From JBDIAR01 sp039812545 (GTDB lineage: Bacteria; Actinomycetota; Actinomycetes; Actinomycetales; Dermatophilaceae), in the NCBI GenBank assembly GCA_039812545.1, contig JBDIAR010000047.1:1-19339 (forward strand): a DNA stretch of 19,339 bases, read 5' to 3'. Positions 15,230 through 19,339 of this stretch are shown here, one piece after another; within the stretch, counting starts at the first letter, position 1; each line of letters starts with the position of its first letter. Below the pieces are notes generated by a model, which searched no databases, had not been told where the DNA came from, and worked only from the letters and a program-made list of their open reading frames with translations. The translations under genes and the position numbers were made by a program.

Positions 15230-16119
15230 CCCTGGTCCGATCTGTCGGAGGGGGAACCGATGGCCGTGGCGGCCGCCTCACTCAGCGCCCGCCTGGTCAG
15301 CACGCCGAGCAACTGGCTGCGATAGGCGGCCGTGGCGTGGATGTCGGCCTCGGGTTCGGCGGACTCCCGGACCAGGTCGACGGCTCCGTCGAGGCGGCCG
15401 GTCAGTTCGTCTATGCCGCCGCGCAGGGTCTCGGTCAGGTCGAGCGAGAGCGGGAGCGGGTGAACGCTGACCAGTCCCACCCGCGCCCCGGTCACCTGTC
15501 CATCCTCGACCGTGACCGCCGCCCCGACCCCGACGAGGGCATAGTCGCCGCTGCGTCGGGAGATCTCCGCGTATGCGGTGCCGGTCCCGGTGGGGAATCG
15601 TCGGAAGCTCGCCGACACGAGCACCTCGTCGGCCTCCAGACACGACTCGAGCGGCCCGAGGAAGAAGTCGGCGGCCGAGATCGCCCGGTCGCCGCGGGCG
15701 CTCGTCGCGACGACCGATCCGTCGCAGAGCGCCAAGATCGCCGGCATCTCCCCGGCCGGGTCGGCGTGCGCCAGGGACCCGACCGTGGTGCCCCGGTTGC
15801 GAATTGCCGGGTGGGCCACGTGTCGCAGCGCCTGACGCAGGAGCGGTTGAGCGGCGTATGCCGCTTCGCTGGCTTCCAGCTCGGCGTGCCGGACGAGCGC
15901 ACCGATGGTGACCGTGTCGGGGTTCACCTCGATGCCGTTCCAGCCCGCTACCCGGTTGATGTCGATGACGTGGGCGGGGGCGACGAGTCGCATGTTGAGC
16001 ACGGGGATCAGGCTCTGACCGCCGGCGAGGATCTTGCCCTCGTCACCGACCTCGGCCAGCAGGCTGATGGTCTCTTCGGCGGAGCGCGCGGCGTGATAAG
16101 CGAAGGCGGGGGGCTTCAC
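15226..16119 (-). CDS. coxM: FAD-binding medium subunit of the CoxMSL molybdenum hydroxylase
   Basis: The product is 297 residues. The start is GTG at 16119 with AAGGAG 8 nt upstream. FAD-binding motifs are clear: LAGGQSLIPVLNMRL (residues 31-45) and TTVGSLAHADPAGEMPAIL (111-129). A CO_deh_flav_C-like domain follows from about residue 180. It takes electrons from the iron-sulfur subunit and passes them to an acceptor. It is the first gene of the coxMSLG set; the order M-S-L and the 4-nt overlaps are those of classical cox operons. The last 40 residues are Ala/Glu-rich helix. Confidence 0.94.
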   Translation of the reverse strand: MKPPAFAYHAARSAEETISLLAEVGDEGKILAGGQSLIPVLNMRLVAPAHVIDINRVAGWNGIEVNPDTVTIGALVRHAELEASEAAYAAQPLLRQALRHVAHPAIRNRGTTVGSLAHADPAGEMPAILALCDGSVVATSARGDRAISAADFFLGPLESCLEADEVLVSASFRRFPTGTGTAYAEISRRSGDYALVGVGAAVTVEDGQVTGARVGLVSVHPLPLSLDLTETLRGGIDELTGRLDGAVDLVRESAEPEADIHATAAYRSQLLGVLTRRALSEAAATAIGSPSDRSDQG

Positions 16120-16298
16120 GTCCGGCGCTCCTTCCAGGGCTGACCTCGTCGTCTCCGATGTCCCGATCTCGCCGATCAGGTGTGATCCCGACCACAGCGA
16201 GACTCTGAGGATAGGCGATGGAGCGCAGCGATCCGTTCTGAGACTCCTGACAGTCCGCGCGGCGGCGACTGGGCGATAGTTGCCAAGCCCGAGCCAGG
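16120..16298 (-). other. Gap upstream of coxM; promoter region with no clear element
   Basis: These 179 bp must carry any cox promoter unless transcription continues from the sigK-rskA genes, which lie upstream on the same strand. I see GAGACTC twice (near 16199 and 16241) and a TATCCT hexamer on the minus strand near 16212, but no convincing -35 box and no terminator hairpin after rskA. Read-through from rskA is possible. Confidence 0.35.
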
Positions 16299-17054
16299 TC
16301 AGGCCAGCACTCCCCGGACCAGGCTGTCGCCGGAGTGTTGGGGCTTGTCGTCGAACTGCTCCCGAGAGACATCGACGATGACATAGCCCTCATCAATGAG
16401 CTGCTGCGTCACCGCGAAACTCTCTTGCGTACGGTTCGCCGGTAGGACGCCGACGGACACCATCCGCTTGAGGTCCTTGTTGATCAGCCACACCTCCAGA
16501 TAGCCGCCCTGGGGTTGCAGGGGTTGGGCCGAAATCCGAAGGGACAGCCCATCGCCGGTCCGCACCAGATCGGCTTCCCCTCGGTCGGCCTTGGTGTCCA
16601 GCGTGGACAGCGATGCCCGACTCACGACGAAGTCTGAGGGCTGGGTGTCCCGCTGCATCAGTCGCATACCGATGCCTCCGAGGAGCAGGCCGGCCACACC
16701 GGCGGCGACTCCCCAACGAAGCGCGCCGCCGGTCTTGCGTGGCTGCCGCTGCTCCCCGCGCGGGCCGGCCGCCCTCCCGCGATTCGGCGCGGGGACCGCC
16801 GCGCCGGTGGCGTTGAGATCGGCCGCGAGGTCGGCGTCAGGATCGGCGTCAAGATCGGCGTCGATCCTGGCCCACACGGACGCCGATGGCTCGACAAGGA
16901 GCGGGCGCCCTTCCCGCGCCAGGGTGACGACCTCGGCATTCGCGTCCATATCGTCTTGGCACTGAACGCAATGGGCAACGTGAGCCGTAGCGTCGGCGTC
17001 GACGAATTCACCGAGAGCGATGGCAGCGAGCACGTCCTGATCGGGATGGGTCAC
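16299..17054 (-). CDS. rskA: RskA-like membrane anti-sigma factor
   Basis: The product is 251 residues. The GTG at 17054 overlaps the sigma stop (GTGA). The cytoplasmic N-terminus has a zinc-binding anti-sigma motif H25-x3-C29-x2-C32 (HVAHCVQC). A low-complexity Asp/Ala segment (about residues 63-80) and a basic Arg/Pro stretch precede one membrane helix at about 111-133. The outer part (140-251) is an RskA-type domain, with GGYLEVWLINKD (193-204) and DEGYVIVDVSREQFDD (221-236). The family holds its sigma factor inactive until regulated intramembrane proteolysis releases it. The signal here is unknown; redox control is reported for the mycobacterial relative. The gene symbol is given by family and context. 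Confidence 0.9.
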   Translation of the reverse strand: MTHPDQDVLAAIALGEFVDADATAHVAHCVQCQDDMDANAEVVTLAREGRPLLVEPSASVWARIDADLDADPDADLAADLNATGAAVPAPNRGRAAGPRGEQRQPRKTGGALRWGVAAGVAGLLLGGIGMRLMQRDTQPSDFVVSRASLSTLDTKADRGEADLVRTGDGLSLRISAQPLQPQGGYLEVWLINKDLKRMVSVGVLPANRTQESFAVTQQLIDEGYVIVDVSREQFDDKPQHSGDSLVRGVLA

Positions 17055-17614
17055 GCCTCCCGCACCTCCTCCAGGTGCTTGCGAAGGTGGATGAGGCCAC
17101 GACGCACGTGCGATTTGACCGTTCCCAAAGGCATACCGAGGCTCCTGGCAATGGCCTCGTGGGTTTGGTCCTCGTAAAACGCGAGCCGGACGATGGTGCG
17201 ACGGGGCTCTCCGAGGTCCTCGATCAGCGCCGCGAGCACGAGGTGATCTGTGGCGTCGTGGGAGCACCCCGAGACGCTGCGGTCGAGGGAATCCAGGGCA
17301 TCCGAATCCTGCGGGACGGCAGGGAGCCGACGTGCGGCGGCGTGGTGATCGGCACACCGGTGGCGGGTGATCCCGACCAGCCAGGCGACCAGCGAACCCC
17401 GGTCCGGGTCGAAGGTATGCCGACCGCGCCACGCCGAGACGAAGACCTGTTGCGTCACGTCTTCGGCGTCGTGGTGATTGCGCAGCGAGCGCAACGCGAT
17501 CGAATGGATGAGCGTCGACCACTGGCGGTATGCCTCCGCCAGGGCCGACCGCTCGCCGTCCTTGAGACGACGCGCGAGGACCACGACTGGGTCCTCGGCG
17601 TCGTCGTTCACCAT
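17051..17614 (-). CDS. sigK: SigK-like ECF sigma factor
   Basis: The product is 187 residues. The ATG at 17614 has GGTGAG 5 nt upstream; a GTG at 17644 would add 10 residues with poorer support. Region 2 spans about residues 24-90, with HHDAEDVTQQVFVSAWRGR (47-65) and GSLVAWLVGITRHRCADH (73-90). Region 4 spans about 134-182, with the helix-turn-helix THEAIARSLGMPLGTVKSHV (151-170). The RskA partner and the adjacent fasciclin genes support a SigK-like role, although orthology with mycobacterial SigK is inferred from context. It lies 52 nt after the fasciclin gene on the same strand, so the three may share a transcript. Confidence 0.9.
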   Translation of the reverse strand: MVNDDAEDPVVVLARRLKDGERSALAEAYRQWSTLIHSIALRSLRNHHDAEDVTQQVFVSAWRGRHTFDPDRGSLVAWLVGITRHRCADHHAAARRLPAVPQDSDALDSLDRSVSGCSHDATDHLVLAALIEDLGEPRRTIVRLAFYEDQTHEAIARSLGMPLGTVKSHVRRGLIHLRKHLEEVREA

Positions 17615-17666
17615 GAACTCACCGTACCGTGCGGGCACACCCACCCCTGGCGAGGCGACGCCCTAC

Positions 17667-18299
17667 TCAGAGGTCGACGGGCCGCAGGACGAACACGATC
17701 CCGTGTGCGATCTGCTTGTTCCCCTTGCTGATGTCCAGGGCCCGTGGGTTGAGGAACGGATTGATGTCGTTCGGGTCCTTGTCGCGGAGCATGACGAGGG
17801 GAATATTCCGGTCGTAGACGCGGACACCGATCGTGGGGCCCAGAGCGGTGCGCAATTGGGCACCGTTGGCGTTGACCGCATCGGCCTTCGTGATCGTGGC
17901 ACCTGGGACGACGTGATAAAGCAGAATCGCCTCCACCTTGTCGATCCCCAGACTCGCGACGGCGTGGAAGACCTTGCTCTCAGAAGAGATCCAGCGTCCC
18001 GATACGTCGGCCACGAGCACCTGGAAGGCGCGGTCGTTCGGGATGAACGCCGTGAGGGGGACGTTACCGTCGGTCAGCACCTTGACCGGGCTGTTCGGTT
18101 TGGCGGCGAGGACGGCCAGGACCGCCTCGGTGACAATGTCGTAGTCGTACCAGTTGGTGTCGAATCGGTTCCCGTCGGCCGTCAGGACCGACGCGAGGCT
18201 GCGGTTGCCCTGCGGCGTCGTGCCCGCGCCGGCGGGCGCGGCTCCGATCGAGAGTGCGGTCAGAGTGGCCACGCCGACGGTCAGCCGGGTGAGTTTCAT
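17667..18299 (-). CDS. Secreted fasciclin (FAS1) domain protein, MPT70-like in context
   Basis: The product is 210 residues. AAGGA lies 6 nt before the ATG at 18299. The signal peptide MKLTRLTVGVATLTALSIGA ends near Ala25/Gly26 (PAGAG), with no lipobox cysteine, so the protein is secreted. The FAS1 fold is shown by the H1-like strand VPLTAFIPNDRAFQVL (residues 80-95) and the H2-like ILLYHVVPGATI (125-136). It lacks the ending NGVIHVID and instead ends GNKQIAHGIVFVLRPVDL. FAS1 domains mediate surface adhesion or protein interactions. It heads a possible fas1-sigK-rskA transcript. Confidence 0.9.
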   Translation of the reverse strand: MKLTRLTVGVATLTALSIGAAPAGAGTTPQGNRSLASVLTADGNRFDTNWYDYDIVTEAVLAVLAAKPNSPVKVLTDGNVPLTAFIPNDRAFQVLVADVSGRWISSESKVFHAVASLGIDKVEAILLYHVVPGATITKADAVNANGAQLRTALGPTIGVRVYDRNIPLVMLRDKDPNDINPFLNPRALDISKGNKQIAHGIVFVLRPVDL

Positions 18300-18370
18300 G
18301 GTTGTCCTTCCGGTATGCGGGTCGTGCCGGCGACCTCCTCGGCGGTAGGGCTGAGGCCACCGGTATCCAC

Positions 18371-18399
18371 ATTTCTCCGCTTCGTCTACTCCTGGATGC
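18371..18399 (-). promoter_or_regulatory. Candidate SigK-type promoter for the secreted fasciclin gene
   Basis: On the minus strand GCATCC (18394-18399) is followed after 17 nt by AGAAAT (18371-18376). The -35 match to the mycobacterial SigK consensus, CCATCC as I recall it, is 5 of 6. The -10 match to CCGAAT is only 3 of 6. The shared GCATCCAG with the divergent promoter is the better argument. The leader would be about 65 nt. Confidence 0.25.
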
Positions 18400-18463
18400 A
18401 GCTCCGTGCCGGGGAATCTGTCCACGGTTGCGCAGGTCGCTCCCGCGATGAGCGGTATGGCGT

Positions 18464-18491
18464 GCATCCAGAGACCACCCATCTGCCGTAT
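18464..18491 (+). promoter_or_regulatory. Candidate SigK-type promoter for the fasciclin lipoprotein gene
   Basis: GCATCC (18464-18469), a 16-nt spacer and CCGTAT (18486-18491) each match the recalled SigK consensus CCATCC-N16/17-CCGAAT at 5 of 6 positions. Transcription would begin near 18498, leaving a leader of about 94 nt before the ATG at 18592. Confidence 0.4.
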
Positions 18492-18591
18492 CAGGAGAAC
18501 AAACCGATTACGGCCATGGCTCAACGGTTCGGGCAGTCGTCCGACCCGATCGGCCCGGTTTGATCGTCCCCGATCTGAGAGGTCCCTTCTG

Positions 18592-19230
18592 ATGCGACGC
18601 ATGATCGTCACGGCCACCGCCCTGAGCGCGGCTCTCGGCCTGGCTGCCTGCAGTTCCTCCACCTCCACAACGCCGGTCAAGGATGCCTCGTCCGCGGCCT
18701 CATCGATGTCATCGACGATGGCGTCGCCCTCGTCGACACCAATGGAGACCAGCTCGAGCCCCATGTCGTCGACAAGTCCCGAGACGATGGCAGGCCAGTC
18801 CAAGGACATCGTGGACACCGCCGTGGCAGCAGGCTCGTTCAAGACCCTGGCGGACGCTCTGACTGCAGCCGGACTTGTCGACACCCTGAAGGGGCCGGGT
18901 CCGTTCACGGTGTTCGCCCCGCCGGACGCCGCCTTCGCCAAGCTCCCCGCAGGCACCGTTCAGAAGCTGCTGGCAGATCCGAAGGGGAAGCTGACGGCGA
19001 TCCTCACCTATCACGTGATTCCCGGCAAGGTGATGGCCGCCGACGTCCTGAAGATGAACGGGCAGAAGGTCAAGACCGTCAACGGCGCTGACCTGACGGT
19101 CAAGATCGCGGGCTCGGAGGTCATGCTCGTGGATGCCACCGGGGGGACCGTCAAGGTCACCACTGCAGACGTGGCCGCCAGCAACGGAGTCATCCACGTG
19201 ATCGACGGGGTGCTCTTGCCATCCTCGTGA
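18592..19230 (+). CDS. Fasciclin (FAS1) domain lipoprotein, MPT83-like in context
   Basis: The product is 212 residues. The ATG at 18592 has AGAGG about 10 nt upstream. A lipoprotein signal ends LGLAAC at Cys20, followed by a Ser/Thr/Met-rich linker (residues 21-68). One FAS1 domain covers about 70-212: KDIVDTAVAAGSFKTLADAL (71-90), GPFTVFAPPDAAFAKLPAG (103-121), LTYHVIPGK (138-146) and NGVIHVIDGVLLP (198-210). This is the MPT83-like arrangement of a lipid-anchored FAS1 protein. It is divergent from the secreted fasciclin gene, and the shared GCATCC elements suggest joint SigK control. A strong hairpin follows 38 nt past the stop. Confidence 0.93.
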   Translation: MRRMIVTATALSAALGLAACSSSTSTTPVKDASSAASSMSSTMASPSSTPMETSSSPMSSTSPETMAGQSKDIVDTAVAAGSFKTLADALTAAGLVDTLKGPGPFTVFAPPDAAFAKLPAGTVQKLLADPKGKLTAILTYHVIPGKVMAADVLKMNGQKVKTVNGADLTVKIAGSEVMLVDATGGTVKVTTADVAASNGVIHVIDGVLLPSS

Positions 19231-19268
19231 CCATCCGGAATCGGTCGCACACCTGATCCGACGACGGC

Positions 19269-19302
19269 GGCCCCCGACTCACGATGTCGCGAGTCGGGGG
19301 CC
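19269..19302. terminator. Strong hairpin between the fasciclin gene and the right-hand tRNA
   Basis: GGCCCCCGACTC at 19269-19280 pairs over 12 bp with GAGTCGGGGGCC at 19291-19302 around a 10-nt loop. It lies between a plus-strand gene and a minus-strand tRNA that converge on it, so it can serve both strands. There is no T tract, but the stem strength and position make a bidirectional terminator likely. Confidence 0.75.
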
Positions 19303-19311
19303 GAATCGTAC

Positions 19312-19339
19312 TGGTGGGCGATACTGGGTTTGAACCAGT
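19312..19339 (-). tRNA. 3' end of a tRNA (partial, identity not visible)
   Basis: On the minus strand the T arm ACTGG-TTCAAAC-CCAGT, the acceptor strand ATCGCCC, discriminator A and an encoded CCA (19312-19314) are clear. The 5' part with the anticodon lies outside the window. The acceptor implies a 5' end of GGGCGAT. A second valine tRNA would fit from memory, but nothing in view proves it. Confidence 0.88.

Noticed and set aside
11479..16119. Bona fide (form I) CO dehydrogenase
   Set aside because: The large subunit has PYRGAGR instead of AYxCSFR, so the copper-binding cysteine is missing.
16840..16866. Asp/Ala-coding short repeats in the anti-sigma gene
   Set aside because: They are a few 12-bp-like repeats in a disordered linker, common in this family and without further structure.
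3..19339. Genomic island bounded by two tRNA genes
   Set aside because: No integrase, transposase or repeated tRNA 3' end is visible between them, and gene style is uniform. The two tRNAs may simply be where the window was cut.

Overview
The window is high-G+C DNA with long open frames on both strands, GTG starts and many 4-nt gene overlaps. This is typical of an actinobacterium. The RskA-type anti-sigma factor, the fasciclin proteins and the CoxMSL-type enzyme fit that group. I cannot fix the genus; an Intrasporangiaceae-like relative is only a guess. A tRNA lies at each edge on the minus strand: tRNA-Val(CAC) at 3-76 and the 3' end of another tRNA from 19312.

Left block, minus strand, transcribed from about 6850 to 429. 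Five genes form one tight operon: a cytoplasmic subtilisin-like protease with five GGVWGGV heptads, an ECF-type sigma factor, a 178-residue protein of unknown fold, an 889-residue TPR-CHAT caspase-like protease, and an 8-helix membrane protein. The first four are joined by three ATGA or GTGA overlaps, and the fifth starts 10 nt after the fourth. Two proteases beside a sigma factor and a possible inhibitor suggest a protease-controlled transcription or cell-fate switch. This is the most interesting system in the window. Upstream of it is a separate class A beta-lactamase-like lipoprotein gene (6917-7939).

Middle block, plus strand, 8172-10867: a pyridoxamine-phosphate-oxidase-like flavin protein, a translationally coupled small protein of unknown function, a collapsed 90-codon remnant of an FAD-dependent oxidoreductase, and an intact DNA photolyase.

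Right-middle block, minus strand, 16119 to 10873: coxM-coxS-coxL-coxG genes for a molybdenum hydroxylase with a form II type (YRGAGR) active-site loop. A solute-binding-protein gene follows, broken by an out-of-frame internal deletion. All junctions are 4-nt overlaps. No CoxD/E/F maturation genes are present.

Right block: a SigK-like sigma factor and an RskA-like anti-sigma factor lie behind a secreted fasciclin protein. A divergent lipoprotein fasciclin gene is on the plus strand. This matches the SigK/RskA/MPT70/MPT83 logic of mycobacteria. A strong hairpin at 19269-19302 separates the last gene from the right-hand tRNA.

Across the whole window the heptamer GTATGCC (32 copies on both strands; core GTATGC 39 copies) is far more frequent than base composition predicts. 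It occurs in several reading frames, so it looks like a DNA-level signal.
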